Source of the DNA: Sodalis sp. CWE | Lineage (GTDB): Bacteria > Pseudomonadota > Gammaproteobacteria > Enterobacterales > Enterobacteriaceae | Length of the DNA: 64,000 nt | Assembly: GCF_019646055.1 (NCBI RefSeq) | Contig: NZ_JAESFE010000002.1 | Span: forward strand, 1 to 64,000 | Direction of reading: 5' to 3' | Part shown: positions 21,048 to 31,461 of the stretch, one piece after another | Layout: each line of letters opens with the position of its first letter | How positions within the stretch are numbered: the stretch's first letter is position 1 | The notes under the pieces: generated by a model | What the model saw: only the letters and a program-made list of their open reading frames with translations | The model's database searches: none | What the model was told of the DNA's origin: nothing | Made by a program: the position numbers and the translations under genes

Positions 21048-23030
21048 ATGATCACTCCTAATTTATTCAAAAATTTAAATGATAAACAACGGGAGGCTGT
21101 AGAAGAATCAAGTTGTAATTTGCTAGTTTTAGCAGGTGCTGGTAGTGGAAAAACGCGAGTTCTTGTGCATCGCATTGCCTGGTTACTTTCAGTAAAACTT
21201 TGTCCATCTTATTCAATAATGGCAGTGACTTTTACTAACAAAGCAGCAATGGAAATGCGAAATCGTGTAGAAGGTTTAATCGGTACTGCTATCACCAATC
21301 CGAATTCTATTTGGATTGGTACCTTTCATGGATTAGCTTATCGTATTTTAAGGATACACTATAAAGATGCCAATCTTCCTAAAGATTTTCAAGTTATTGA
21401 TAGAGATGATCAGCTTCGTTTATTAAAACGTTTGATTCTTTCTTTAAATTTAGATGAAAAAAAATGGTCTCCATACCGAGCAATATGGTATATCGAGAAA
21501 AAAAAAGATCAAGGACTTCGTCCGCAAAAAATAGAACAAAATAAATTAAATTTAACTGATGTTGTTTGGAATCGCATCTATCACTCTTACCAAGAGGTGT
21601 GTAATCGTACTGGATTGTTAGATTTTACGGAATTGTTACTATGCATACGTGAGTTATGGTTAAGCAAACCAAATCTTTTACTTCATTATCAAAAACGTTT
21701 TACCAATATTTTGGTTGATGAGTTTCAGGATATAAATCGACTTCAGTATGACTGGATTCGTATACTAAAAAGTAAAGAGCATAATATAATAATCACTGGT
21801 GATGATGATCAGTCAATTTACAGTTGGCGTGGAGCGCAAGTAGAAAATATCCAGCTTTTTTTAAAAGATTTTCCAAAAGCTAGAGTTATACGATTGGAAC
21901 AAAATTATCGCTCTACTGGAAATATTTTACGAGCGGCTAATATTCTAATCGCTAATAATAATAGCCGACTCGGGAAAACATTATGGACCAATAGTGCCAA
22001 AGGAGAACCAATTTCCCTTTATTGTGCTTTTAATGAATTCGATGAAGCATATTTCGTTACAAAGTGCATTAAAGAAGCTCAAGAAAACGGTAGATCACTT
22101 AAGGATTATGCTATTCTTTATCGAAATAATTATCAATCACGTATATTCGAAGAGTCAATGCTTCGAATGAGAATTCCTTATAGGATTTACGGCGGAACAC
22201 GTTTTTTTGAAAGACAAGAAATAAAGGATGTACTTTCCTATTTACGTCTTATTGTTAATCGAAACGATGACGTTGCTTACGAGCGCATCGCCAATAGACC
22301 CTCTCGAGGTCTCGGTGAACGCACTATAAATATTATACGTCAAATTGCTCATAGCAGAAAAATAACACTGTGGCAATCAAGTTTATTCTTACTTAAAGAA
22401 AAACTTTTAATAAAAAAATCTATTTCTGCTTTACAAAAGTTTTTAAGCTTAATTGATGTTCTATCAAAAAAAATAGAAAAATTCCCTCTGAATGTCCAGA
22501 TTGACTTGGTAATTAAAAATTCAGGATTATGGAATATGTACAAACAGGAAAAAGGAGAAAAAGGACAATCGCGCATAAACAATCTGAAAGAACTAGTTTC
22601 AGCTGCTTGTCAATTTAGGTATCTTTCTGATGAAGATCAAAATTTATCTCCGCTACAATCTTTTTTAATTGTTACTACTTTGCAAGATGTAAGTAATAGA
22701 GCTGATTTAAATCAAGATGCGGTACAATTAATGACTTTCCATTCTTCTAAAGGACTTGAATTTCATCAAGTATTTATGGTTGGTATGGAAGAAGGAATTT
22801 TTCCAAGTCAAATATCATTAAATGAGCCTAGACTTCTTGAAGAAGAGCGTCGCTTAGCGTATGTTGGTATTACTCGAGCAATGGATAAGTTAACTATTAC
22901 TTATACAAAAAATCGTCGATTGTATGGAGAAAAATCCTATCGTCGACTATCTCGTTTCATTAATGAATTACCAATAGAATGTATAGAAAGAATTATCTCA
23001 AAAAACATTAATTATACAACCCATGTTTAA
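21048..23030 (+). CDS. uvrD: DNA helicase II UvrD, C-terminally shortened
   Basis: UvrD is an SF1 3'-to-5' helicase that removes the incised strand in nucleotide-excision and mismatch repair. Walker A AGAGSGKT is at 29-36. DEFQD near 221, the GDDDQSIYSWRGA motif and the late motif YVGITRAM are all present, so the motor is complete. The length is 660 against 720 in E. coli. The missing part is the disordered linker and the C-terminal Tudor-like fold reported to contact RNA polymerase and UvrB. No leftover of that domain follows the stop. The start ATG aligns with the enteric N-terminus. Confidence 0.96.
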   Translation: MITPNLFKNLNDKQREAVEESSCNLLVLAGAGSGKTRVLVHRIAWLLSVKLCPSYSIMAVTFTNKAAMEMRNRVEGLIGTAITNPNSIWIGTFHGLAYRILRIHYKDANLPKDFQVIDRDDQLRLLKRLILSLNLDEKKWSPYRAIWYIEKKKDQGLRPQKIEQNKLNLTDVVWNRIYHSYQEVCNRTGLLDFTELLLCIRELWLSKPNLLLHYQKRFTNILVDEFQDINRLQYDWIRILKSKEHNIIITGDDDQSIYSWRGAQVENIQLFLKDFPKARVIRLEQNYRSTGNILRAANILIANNNSRLGKTLWTNSAKGEPISLYCAFNEFDEAYFVTKCIKEAQENGRSLKDYAILYRNNYQSRIFEESMLRMRIPYRIYGGTRFFERQEIKDVLSYLRLIVNRNDDVAYERIANRPSRGLGERTINIIRQIAHSRKITLWQSSLFLLKEKLLIKKSISALQKFLSLIDVLSKKIEKFPLNVQIDLVIKNSGLWNMYKQEKGEKGQSRINNLKELVSAACQFRYLSDEDQNLSPLQSFLIVTTLQDVSNRADLNQDAVQLMTFHSSKGLEFHQVFMVGMEEGIFPSQISLNEPRLLEEERRLAYVGITRAMDKLTITYTKNRRLYGEKSYRRLSRFINELPIECIERIISKNINYTTHV

Positions 23031-23466
23031 CTAATTAATCAGAAACCTACCGAAAAAATAGTAAAAGATAAAATCAGAAAGTTTCTTTCGGTTAAACGTA
23101 TGACATTCAAAATTTTGTGAACGAATAATAGTTTATAAAAAATAAAGGAAAAGAAAGATATTTAAAAACCACTTTCAAGATAAAGAAAATAAATAATGAA
23201 CTATTAGTATTAAGCATTATTTTAATTTTTAAAAAGGACGAATAAATTACTGAAAATTATATAAGTAATGTTTTTCCTACTCTTCTTTAAATAAATTTTT
23301 CCTAAAAACTTAGGAAAGTTAAGAAAGACCTCAATAGCCTTTATTAGATTTACATAATCCTAATTTTTTGATACGCTTAGAGCGGATGCAATATCACCCT
23401 TTTCTTTATGTTTCTATAATCAGATATATTTTCCGTTTACTATCAGACAATAAAGAAGCAAGGCTT
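23031..23466. other. spacer uvrD-corA
   Basis: 436 nt. The corA frame is open upstream of its true start as far as 23368, but that extension (Arg/Tyr/Phe-rich) has no homology to CorA. No other gene or strong structure is seen. Confidence 0.5.
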
Positions 23467-24417
23467 ATGCTAAATGCATTTCAATTGAAAAACCATCGTT
23501 TGTTGCGCCTTGATATCGAAGAGTTAGGAACACTGCCAAAGGCAGTTTGGATTGACTTGGTTGAACCTAGCAATGATGAACGAGAACGAGTCCAATATGA
23601 ATTAGGACAAAAGCTAGCTACGCGTCTTGAATTGGAAGATATTGAAGCTTCTGCTCGTTTTTTTGAGGATGAAGATGGACTACATATTCATTCTTTTTTC
23701 TTTTACGCTGACACTGAAGATCATACTGGCAATGCTACAGTAGCGTTTACTATTCGTAACAGTAGACTTTACACTTTGCGTAAACGAGAACTTCCGGCTT
23801 TTCGCTTATATCGAATGAGGACTCGTAATCAAATTCTAACTGACGGTGATGCTTATGAGTTATTGTTGGATTTATTTGAAACAAAAATCGAACAATTAGC
23901 AGATGAAATTGAAAATATTTACAGCGATCTAGAATCACTTAGTCTGGTGATTATGGACGCAAGACAAGAAAATGAGTATGACAAAGCTCTTTCTATTCTC
24001 TCTACACTTGAGGATATAGGTTGGAAGGTTAGACTATGTTTAATGGATACACAGCGAGCTATAAATTTTTTAGTTCGTAAAGCAAAATTGCCATCTGGTA
24101 GATTAGAACAAGCTCGTGGAATTTTACGTGATATTGAATCACTTCTCCCTCACAATGAATCTCTCTTTCAAAAAGTAAATTTTTTGATGCAAGCAGCTAT
24201 GGGTTTTATAAACATTGAACAAAATCGAATTATCAAAATATTTTCGGTAGTTTCAGTTATTTTTCTTCCACCTACCCTTGTTGCATCTAGTTATGGAATG
24301 AATTTTGAATTCATGCCTGAGCTCAAATGGTCTTTTGGTTATCCTAGTACTATTTTACTAATGATCCTTGCTGGATTATTACCTTACTTATATTTTAAGA
24401 GAAAAAACTGGCTATAA
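23467..24417 (+). CDS. corA: magnesium/cobalt transporter CorA
   Basis: CorA is a homopentameric inner-membrane Mg2+ channel. The chosen ATG gives 316 residues, the E. coli length, starting [15 protein letters not shown]. An upstream in-frame ATG at 23368 would add 33 unrelated residues. Most of the protein is the cytoplasmic funnel ([20 protein letters not shown] and others). Two C-terminal membrane helices flank the [13 protein letters not shown] selectivity loop with its GMN motif, and the C-terminus YFKRKNWL is enteric. It neighbours uvrD as in E. coli. Confidence 0.97.
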   Translation: MLNAFQLKNHRLLRLDIEELGTLPKAVWIDLVEPSNDERERVQYELGQKLATRLELEDIEASARFFEDEDGLHIHSFFFYADTEDHTGNATVAFTIRNSRLYTLRKRELPAFRLYRMRTRNQILTDGDAYELLLDLFETKIEQLADEIENIYSDLESLSLVIMDARQENEYDKALSILSTLEDIGWKVRLCLMDTQRAINFLVRKAKLPSGRLEQARGILRDIESLLPHNESLFQKVNFLMQAAMGFINIEQNRIIKIFSVVSVIFLPPTLVASSYGMNFEFMPELKWSFGYPSTILLMILAGLLPYLYFKRKNWL

Positions 24418-24854
24418 ACACTGCAACAGTATAAATTTTATAAAAAATTATTAATGTTAGATAAATTAAATTTTATATAACTACAACTAAATAATAATTT
24501 TATTTTAAATATAAAAATTATTAATCAGTTAATAATTATAGATCTAACCTACCCTCTAAAGTTCGTTGAGTTTTACTTAATTATGAAAATTTCTTATCAA
24601 GAAATAAGAATATTCCAAACATATAAATCGCTGATTAAATTTTCTTATTTGTTTCATGTTCTTTTTGCTTAATTAAAATTATAATAATTTCATTTATGAA
24701 TATGATAAGATTATAGATTTACATGGCTTTTTATCACATATTTGAAAATAGTGATTTCGTAAGTAGTAAGTCTTAAGAAATTTCTTTATAGAAATTTACG
24801 TTAACTTCAATTAATTTCTTTCTGTAAAAATTTTGCGCAATAGAGGTTTTTTCT
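24418..24854. other. spacer corA-yigL
   Basis: 437 nt of AT-rich sequence. E. coli has about ten genes here (rarD, pldA, recQ, rht genes, pldB), none traceable. No strong terminator or repeat is visible. Confidence 0.5.
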
Positions 24855-25667
24855 ATGTTTCATATTGTTGCGTCTGATTTGGATGGTACATTACTTTCTC
24901 CAGCCAGAAGATTAACTCCTTATACTAAAAAAATCCTGCAGATGTTAACTTCGAAAGGAATTCATTTTGTTTTTGCTACTGGAAGGCATCATGTTGATGT
25001 TGCAAAAATGCGGTCTAACTTAGAAATCAATGCTTATATGATAACTTCTAACGGAGCACGTATACACAACATTGCTAGTGAACCGATCTTTTCTTACAAT
25101 TTAGATAAAGATATTGCTGCAGAATTGTTAAGTATGGTAGATCGGGATCAAAGAATCCTCACGAACGTTTTTCGCAACGATGAATGGTTTATGAATCGAA
25201 ATCGTTCTGACCAAAAGGACTTTTTTCTTGAATCTTCTTTTAAATACCAAGTATATCAACAAGGAACATTACCTACGGATGGTATTTGTAAAGTTTACTT
25301 TACTTGCGAGGATTATCAACGACTCTTAATACTCGAAAAGACGCTTAATGCTAGATGGGGTGATCGGATCAATGTTAGTTTTTCATTACCTGGATGTTTA
25401 GAAGTTATGGCTGGAGGTGTTTCTAAGGGGCATGCATTACAACAAGTAGCTAGTTTACTGGGCTATCAATTACAAGACTGTATTTCTTTCGGAGACGGAA
25501 TGAATGATCAAGAAATGCTATCAATGACTGGAAAAGGTTGCATTATGCAAAATGCGCAGAATCGCCTTAAGAAAATATTACCGAACTTAGAAGTTATTGG
25601 AAGCAATGAAGAAGAGGCAGTACCTCGTTATCTTTACGACATGTACTTCGGTAATCCCTTCAAATAA
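24855..25667 (+). CDS. yigL: HAD-family sugar/pyridoxal phosphatase YigL
   Basis: This is a Cof-type haloacid dehalogenase phosphatase. In E. coli YigL acts on pyridoxal phosphate and some sugar phosphates. The 270 residues include the nucleophile motif ASDLDGT (Asp8, Asp10) at the N-terminus, FATGR for motif II, and GDGMNDQEML for motif IV, with the C2 cap between. Near-identical stretches to E. coli YigL (NARWGDR, CLEVMAGGVSKGHAL, AVPRYL) support the name over other Cof phosphatases. Confidence 0.92.
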   Translation: MFHIVASDLDGTLLSPARRLTPYTKKILQMLTSKGIHFVFATGRHHVDVAKMRSNLEINAYMITSNGARIHNIASEPIFSYNLDKDIAAELLSMVDRDQRILTNVFRNDEWFMNRNRSDQKDFFLESSFKYQVYQQGTLPTDGICKVYFTCEDYQRLLILEKTLNARWGDRINVSFSLPGCLEVMAGGVSKGHALQQVASLLGYQLQDCISFGDGMNDQEMLSMTGKGCIMQNAQNRLKKILPNLEVIGSNEEEAVPRYLYDMYFGNPFK

Positions 25668-26067
25668 GGATTTTCATTGAAAGCAACCACCCTTTTGAAG
25701 GAAAATCTTCTTGTTAAGAGGAGGGAAAGTATTAAAAAAAATAATTCGCCACTTAACTTCTATTAAATAGAAATTAGAGATAATATAAGATAAGATCTTT
25801 GGATCTAAATTCAAATTCAGATAAGATGTATTCTCTTTAACTAAAGATTAAAACGATACCGTTTTACACTCTTGTTATCATTAAACTCTACCATTACTCA
25901 AGAATTTTATGCAAGTTCTCTTTACTATGAATCATAAGATTTTCTATTAAGAAATAATTGACATTATATAATGAACATATCATGTATTTAATGTGATTTT
26001 TTTCAAAAAAATAAAAAATGTTGTAATTCTTCCTTTTGAATTTCTCTTGTTTAAAAGAAATTGATAA
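25668..26067. other. spacer yigL-yhgN, rearrangement junction
   Basis: 400 nt between convergent genes. It joins the 86-min block of E. coli (yigL) to the 77-min block (yhgN-asd). A weak CCTTTTGAAGG and a TCTT...AAGA element follow yigL. No repeat or recombination site is visible. Confidence 0.5.
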
Positions 26068-26679
26068 TTAAAATGAATTCCAGAAACGAAAATAAGAATG
26101 AACACCATCTAAAAACATTTGTATAGCAATCATTAATAATAATAGCCCCATCAACCGTTCGAAAATAATGACACCTTTCTTTCCTAAGAAATGTAAAAAA
26201 ATGTTAGATAACATTAATATAAAAAAGGATATTCCCCAAGCCGCCAATAGCGCCAATGTTAATTGTTTAATTTGGTGAGGATACTGACGCGATAGTAATA
26301 ACAATGTTGCGAGGACAGATGGTCCAGCTACTAACGGAGTTGCCAAAGGTACTAAAAATGGTTCTTCTTCCTTTGTTGAGAAATCAAATTTATTATGATC
26401 TTGCTGCGTTATGAAAACCATTTTTATAGCGATTAAAAATAAGATAATTCCGCCAGAAATTGATACGACTTCAGTGCGCAAATTTAAAAATGAAAGTACT
26501 TGTTCTCCAATAAGTAAAAAAGCTATCATTAGTAACAATGCTACTAACATTTCTCGAATAATAATAACTCGACGTCGAATTGGACTAAAGTGTTTTAGTA
26601 TTGATATAAAAATCGGTAAATTCCCAAAAGGGTCTATTACTAAAAATAGTAAAATAGAAGTTGACATCATTTCACTCAT
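26068..26679 (-). CDS. yhgN: MarC-family inner-membrane protein YhgN
   Basis: This multi-pass membrane protein of the MarC family has unproven function, sometimes annotated as a transporter or antibiotic-related. The 203 residues (E. coli YhgN 197) have about six hydrophobic segments. Family motifs are IDPFGNLPIF near the N-terminus, TVSISGGIILFLIAIKM-like sequence in the middle, PLATPLVAGPSVLATL, and the C-terminal RLMGLLLLMIAIQMFLDG. It is divergent from asd, matching the asd-yhgN neighbourhood of E. coli. Confidence 0.92.
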   Translation of the reverse strand: MSEMMSTSILLFLVIDPFGNLPIFISILKHFSPIRRRVIIIREMLVALLLMIAFLLIGEQVLSFLNLRTEVVSISGGIILFLIAIKMVFITQQDHNKFDFSTKEEEPFLVPLATPLVAGPSVLATLLLLSRQYPHQIKQLTLALLAAWGISFFILMLSNIFLHFLGKKGVIIFERLMGLLLLMIAIQMFLDGVHSYFRFWNSF

Positions 26680-26838
26680 CTACTTTCTCTGCTATTAACA
26701 TTAGCTTGTGATATAATAATAATAAATAGGAAAAAATTATAAAGTTATTACTTCTAAAAATTTTTTAATTAAAAGACTGTCTTTCATATAACATTAAAAA
26801 GTTTGAAGAAAAAGTTTATTTTTTAATAAAGTATTAAC

Positions 26839-27954
26839 ATGAAAAAAGTTGGCTTTATCGGTTGGCGCGGTATGGTTGGTTCAGTACTAATACAACGTAT
26901 GATTGAGGAAAATGATTTTGATACTATTTTCCCCATGTTTTTTTCTACTTCTCAATACGGTCGATTAACTCCATTTTTAATGAAAGGTCGCCGAAGTGTA
27001 TTGCAAAACGCGCGAAATTTATCAGCATTGAGCAGTTTAGATATCTTAGTTACTTGTCAAGGAAATAGTTACACTAATGAAATTTACCCAAAGCTTCGGA
27101 AAATAGGATGGCAAGGTTACTGGATTGACTCCTCTTCATCTTTACGAATGAAAGACGATGTAATCATTATTTTAGATCCTATCAATCAAACTGCAATTCA
27201 GAAAGGAATAGATCGCGGTATTAAAACTTTTGTGGGAGCAAACTGCACTGTAAGCCTCATGCTGATTCCGTTAGGCGGTTTGTTTGAGCAAAGGCTGATA
27301 GAATGGATATCAGTAGCCACCTATCAAGCAGCATCTGGTTGTGGCTCACGTTGTATGCGTGAATTGCTAGTACAAATGGGCCAAATATATGGCAAGGCAA
27401 ATAAATTACTGCAAGATCCAGCATCATCTATTTTGGACATTGAGCGCCAAATCACCAGTTTGGTACAAAGTCGCGATTTGTCAACAGAAAATTTTGGTGT
27501 TCCTTTAGCTGGTAGTTTAATTCCTTGGATTGGAGAAAATCTAAAAAATGGTCAGAGCAGAGAAGAATGGAAGGGTCAAGCTGAAACAAATAAAATTCTT
27601 AATTCTTCGCATCATGAATTGGTATTCGTGGATGGTCTATGTGTACGTATAGGCTCTCTTCGTTGTCATAGTCAGGCACTAACGCTAAAATTAAAAAAAA
27701 ATATTCCAATAGCAGAAATTGAACAACTTCTTTCATCTCATAATAACTGGGTCACTGTAATTCCTAACGAATTCGAATTATCTATTCGAGAACTAACACC
27801 AACAGCAGTAACTGGCACGTTAAGAACGCCTATTGGTCGTTTAAAAAAATTGAATATGGGGCCAAAATATCTTTCAGCTTTTACTGTCGGTGATCAATTA
27901 TTGTGGGGCGCAGCAGAGCCTATTCTTCGAATGATACGTCAACTAACTCGTTAA
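26839..27954 (+). CDS. asd: aspartate-semialdehyde dehydrogenase
   Basis: Asd reduces aspartyl phosphate to aspartate semialdehyde, the branch point to diaminopimelate/lysine, threonine and methionine. The 371 residues (E. coli 367) have the NADP-binding start [13 protein letters not shown] and the nucleophilic cysteine in [10 protein letters not shown], about residue 136. A further cysteine-containing stretch, [15 protein letters not shown], replaces the enteric GGGAR-like motif, a moderate divergence. DHRMA-like drift is not seen. With dapF it supports diaminopimelate supply. Confidence 0.96.
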   Translation: MKKVGFIGWRGMVGSVLIQRMIEENDFDTIFPMFFSTSQYGRLTPFLMKGRRSVLQNARNLSALSSLDILVTCQGNSYTNEIYPKLRKIGWQGYWIDSSSSLRMKDDVIIILDPINQTAIQKGIDRGIKTFVGANCTVSLMLIPLGGLFEQRLIEWISVATYQAASGCGSRCMRELLVQMGQIYGKANKLLQDPASSILDIERQITSLVQSRDLSTENFGVPLAGSLIPWIGENLKNGQSREEWKGQAETNKILNSSHHELVFVDGLCVRIGSLRCHSQALTLKLKKNIPIAEIEQLLSSHNNWVTVIPNEFELSIRELTPTAVTGTLRTPIGRLKKLNMGPKYLSAFTVGDQLLWGAAEPILRMIRQLTR

Positions 27955-28116
27955 GTTTTAAAAGTTTAAAAATAACTGAGTAAATAAGTATTAATTTTCT
28001 CAGTAAGATTTTTAACTAAAAATCATATAATTTTAAACTATATCTAAAGATATAATCGTACTAGGTAGAAAAACTATTTCAGTTAAAGCAACCGGGATAA
28101 AAGCAGTTAGATTTAA

Positions 28117-28698
28117 TTACTTGTAATAAGAATGCTCTCCTCGTTGGTGTTCAGTAAAATCAGATACCCCTTTTAGTTCAGGGAATCGAGCTAATAGTTT
28201 TTTTTCAATTCCTTCTTTAAGAGTGTAGCCAGCCATTAAACATCCATTGCAACCACCACTAAATTTTAGAACAGCCAACATATCGTTATTAATTTCTACT
28301 AATGTTATTTGACCTCCATGAAAAGCTAATTTCGGATTAATCTGTGAATGAATAAAGTATTCTACTCGATCAGCAAGCGAGAGATTAGTATCTGCTTTAT
28401 TCATTAATTTGATGTTAGGAGCTTTGATGGTTAATTGAGATTCTAAATTTTCTTTAATTAAATCAATTTTAGCATCTTGTAAATAAGGAACAGATAGTTT
28501 GTCAATATAAACAGAAAACTTACCAAATTTTAGCTCTATATCAGTATTTTCTACTGTACCTGAAGGGCAATAAGAAATTCCACATTCTGCATTAGGTGTT
28601 TCAGGATTAATAACAAAAACACGAATATGAGTACCTGGTTGCTGATTAACTAATAATTTTATAAAATGTTCTTTAGCAACTTCTGTAATTTGAATCAT
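28117..28698 (-). CDS. nfuA: Fe/S biogenesis protein NfuA
   Basis: NfuA carries [4Fe-4S] clusters to client proteins, including lipoyl synthase. The 193 residues (E. coli 191) consist of a degenerate A-type N-terminal domain and a C-terminal Nfu domain with the cluster-binding CxxC in GGCNGC (Cys150 and Cys153). It is divergent from bioH, as in E. coli where gntX lies between them; gntX is lost. Confidence 0.96.
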   Translation of the reverse strand: MIQITEVAKEHFIKLLVNQQPGTHIRVFVINPETPNAECGISYCPSGTVENTDIELKFGKFSVYIDKLSVPYLQDAKIDLIKENLESQLTIKAPNIKLMNKADTNLSLADRVEYFIHSQINPKLAFHGGQITLVEINNDMLAVLKFSGGCNGCLMAGYTLKEGIEKKLLARFPELKGVSDFTEHQRGEHSYYK

Positions 28699-28928
28699 AA
28701 TATCTAGTTAGCGAATTTTTAAATTAAAAATTCATTATAAAGCCATATTTAATTAATAACAAAATTTAATATAATAAATTTATACACACTTAATTTATTA
28801 ATAAAATAAATATTTGCTTTTAATAAAGATTCCAAGATTTTGAATTAATTAGCCAATAATCTTACTTTTTACTAAATTAACCTAACTATAGATAATACTA
28901 ATTTATTAATTAATAACTAACTTTTAAT

Positions 28929-29720
28929 ATGTCAAAAAATATAGCGTCAATTTTTTGGAAAACTATTGGTAATGGAAATAATGACCTCATTATGTTGCAT
29001 GGTTGGGCGCTAAATTCTTCAGTGTGGACTTGTATTATTCCATATCTATCCTCTCGCTTTCGACTTCATTTAGTAGATCTACCAGGATACGGAAAAAGCT
29101 ACAGCTATGGTTCATTAACCCTTGATGATATGTCAGAAAAAATTGCATTGCAATTTCCTCAAAATGCTTTCTGGTTAGGTTGGTCGCTTGGAGGGCTTAT
29201 TGCAACCAAAGTGGCATATAAGTATCCTAATATAGTTTCAGGACTAATAACTGTTTCTTTTTCTCCACGTTTTTGTGCAAGTAATGACTTCTGGCCAGGG
29301 GTAAAACCAGAAGTGCTAAAAAATTTTTTATCTAGGTTAAATAAAAATTCTCATCATACTGTTAATCGATTTTTTAGTTTACAAACGAAAGGAACGGCGT
29401 CGTCAAAACAAGATGCCCGTAAACTGAAAAATATATACTCTTCTAGTCCTGTCAAAAACGAGGTTTTAATCAGTGGAATAGACCTTTTATACAAAAGCGA
29501 TTTGCGTGCGATACTTAGTCGATTAAATATGCCATTACTTCATCTATATGGACTTCTTGATAATATCGTTCCAAATAATGTAATACCGTTAATCGATAGA
29601 TTAAACCTTTCTAGTCAGAAAGTCGTGTTTTCCAATGCAGGGCATGTTCCATTTATTTCTCATTCAGAGTTATTTTGTCAAGTTTTATCCGATTTTATTC
29701 AAAGTAATTTTGAAGGCTAA
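28929..29720 (+). CDS. bioH: pimeloyl-ACP methyl ester carboxylesterase BioH
   Basis: BioH removes the methyl group from pimeloyl-ACP methyl ester to give the biotin precursor. It is an alpha/beta hydrolase of 263 residues (E. coli 256). The oxyanion HGWALN, the nucleophile elbow GWSLGG (Ser86) and the late Asp (LLDNIVP) and His (AGHVPFISH) of the triad are present. No other bio gene is in the window, so whether a full biotin pathway exists cannot be judged. If it is used, it fits a nutritional symbiont providing B vitamins. Confidence 0.93.
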   Translation: MSKNIASIFWKTIGNGNNDLIMLHGWALNSSVWTCIIPYLSSRFRLHLVDLPGYGKSYSYGSLTLDDMSEKIALQFPQNAFWLGWSLGGLIATKVAYKYPNIVSGLITVSFSPRFCASNDFWPGVKPEVLKNFLSRLNKNSHHTVNRFFSLQTKGTASSKQDARKLKNIYSSSPVKNEVLISGIDLLYKSDLRAILSRLNMPLLHLYGLLDNIVPNNVIPLIDRLNLSSQKVVFSNAGHVPFISHSELFCQVLSDFIQSNFEG

Positions 29721-29732
29721 AGAAAATAAATT

Positions 29733-29749
29733 AAAAGGTTTTACCTTTT
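29733..29749. terminator. bidirectional terminator bioH / ssrA
   Basis: A perfect 7-bp stem AAAAGGT/ACCTTTT with a T3 loop lies 12 nt after the bioH stop and 23 nt beyond the tmRNA 3' end on the other strand. Read on the plus strand it ends CCTTTTT; read on the minus strand it ends CCTTTTAATTTATTTT. It is well placed to end both convergent transcripts. Confidence 0.55.
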
Positions 29750-29772
29750 TCAGTAAAGGCGTAGAAATATAG

Positions 29773-30161
29773 TGGAGCTGGCGGGATTTGAACCCGCGTC
29801 CGAAATCTCTACGTTCTCTGCACTACATGCTTAGTCATATCTTTAAAATTTATTCACTCGTTAGTCTCAGATAGACATGCTACTATCAAGTTATCCTGAT
29901 TAATTTTTTAACGTTTTGTTCTCAGGAGGAACTTTTACGCGATCTCTTTAATTAAAAAGACCTCTTTTCTCTTTCTCAAAGAGAAAAGATATAGAGAAAG
30001 AGGGAACCTTTAGTTTATTGGACTAATTAAGCTGCTAACGCAGCAGGTTCAAGTCGAGAGTTATTTGCAACTATTTTTTTTGAGGTTTTTTACGAGGATT
30101 ACCTCACCTCGACATGCGCTTTGAATTTCATAAACCTCGTCAAATCCAAAAAATCAGCCCC
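29773..30161 (-). ncRNA. ssrA: tmRNA (ssrA)
   Basis: The minus strand begins GGGGCTG (30155-30161), which pairs with CAGCTCC at the 3' end, followed by discriminator A. The T-arm GGTTCAAATCCCGCC and the GGATTTGACGAGG 5' region are typical of one-piece enteric tmRNA. The resume codon and tag lie at 30027-30068 and encode ANNSRLEPAALAA followed by TAA. No CCA is encoded (the next bases are CT). With SmpB (37597-38070) it rescues stalled ribosomes and tags the product for proteolysis. In enterics ssrA sits right behind smpB; here it is about 7.5 kb away between bioH and gloC. Confidence 0.95.
30027..30068 (-). other. tmRNA proteolysis-tag reading frame
   Basis: Thirteen codons GCA AAT AAC ... 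GCA GCT and a TAA stop give ANNSRLEPAALAA; the alanine on tmRNA itself is added before it. The C-terminal ALAA is the part recognised by ClpXP, so the degradation signal is kept although the middle differs from the E. coli tag ANDENYALAA. Confidence 0.93.
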
Positions 30162-30582
30162 GTAATTATCAAGGTAAATTCATTTAGAATGATTATCTTA
30201 AATTTACTAAAAAGTTTACTTAAGATTGATATTGTTTATTTATGTACTTCTGAAATGGAGACAAATAAACGCTTATATTTATAACTAATAGTAATTAATT
30301 AATCAACTAATCATTTGTAAATACTTGATTAATTTTAATAAATTATATAATTTCCCTTTGAAAGGGGATTGCTTTTTTATTATAAAATTCAATGGAAGAA
30401 ATATTTAATATTTAATTTTTTTAAATTAGCGATAATTATCTATGGCAAATAGCACAATATATTATGTTGTTCAGTGACATTTTTTAAAAAAATTAAGTTG
30501 CATACTAAAAGTAAACTAGCAAAAATTGCCATAAATAATTCAATTTAAGATAATCACTGTTACTAATGTAAAAAATAGACAC
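30162..30582. other. spacer ssrA-gloC
   Basis: 421 nt between divergent ssrA and gloC. It should hold the ssrA promoter, and a GATAAT-type -10 occurs on the minus strand, but no convincing -35 was found. No gene is visible. Confidence 0.45.
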
Positions 30583-31212
30583 ATGGAATATTTTGTTATA
30601 CCTGTAACGGCATTTAATCAAAATTGCTCTCTAGTTTGGTGCAAGGAAACAGGCAATGCTGTAATAGTGGATCCCGGTGGAGAAGCAAAACGTTTACAAA
30701 AAAAAATAGCAATGCTTGAAATAGTAGTTAAGGAGATATGGCTGACTCACGGTCATTTAGATCATGTTGGTGCCGCAAGCGAATTAGCTAAATTTTATAA
30801 GGTTCCTATTATAGGACCACATCATAATGAGAAAATTTTAATGACAAGTTTACCTTGGCAATGTCAAATCTTTGGTATGAAAATTATTCAACCCTTACTT
30901 CCAGATCGTTGGTTGCAAAATGGCGAGATTTTAAAAATTGGAAAAACATCGTTTCATGTCTTACACTGTCCTGGCCACTCTCCTGGACATGTGGTTTTTT
31001 GGAATAAAGAAAAAAAATTTATTTTAATGGGTGATGTTTTGTTTAATGGTAGAATTGGTTGTACTAATCTTCCTGGAGGTAATATATCTACCCTACTAGA
31101 ATCAATTCATCGTCAAATTCTTCCATTAGAAGACAGCACTGTTTTTTTACCGGGGCATGGTTTAGAATCAACATTAGGTAATGAAAGGAAAACTAATCCT
31201 TTTTTGAAATAA
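30583..31212 (+). CDS. gloC: hydroxyacylglutathione hydrolase, type II glyoxalase GloC (YcbL)
   Basis: This metallo-beta-lactamase-fold hydrolase splits S-lactoylglutathione in methylglyoxal detoxification. The 209 residues (E. coli YcbL 215) include the metal motif THGHLDH (His56, His58, Asp60, His61), the later histidines in HCPGHSPGH and FLPGHG, and the bridging Asp in LMGDVLF. It matches YcbL better than GloB because it starts FVIPVTAFNQNCSLVWC and lacks GloB's C-terminal substrate-binding domain. As in E. coli it neighbours asnS, with aspC and ompF lost in between. Confidence 0.9.
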   Translation: MEYFVIPVTAFNQNCSLVWCKETGNAVIVDPGGEAKRLQKKIAMLEIVVKEIWLTHGHLDHVGAASELAKFYKVPIIGPHHNEKILMTSLPWQCQIFGMKIIQPLLPDRWLQNGEILKIGKTSFHVLHCPGHSPGHVVFWNKEKKFILMGDVLFNGRIGCTNLPGGNISTLLESIHRQILPLEDSTVFLPGHGLESTLGNERKTNPFLK

Positions 31213-31461
31213 CAGAAGTAAAAAATTTCAATCAGATTGAATTAAAAATAAAGTATCATTGTTTTATCAACAGTCGCAATAAACTGTTAAGAAACAAATA
31301 TTATAACTTAATAACCTGCAAAAGTATCTCTCAAGTTTCTATTTTTTTAGGTTTTATTTTCAGAAGTTAGCGCATTAAGAAGAAATAACAGCTAACATTC
31401 TTTTTTTTTCTTACTCGCAGAGAATTTATACAAATCAGCCTTAATTAGTTTTAAATGGATT

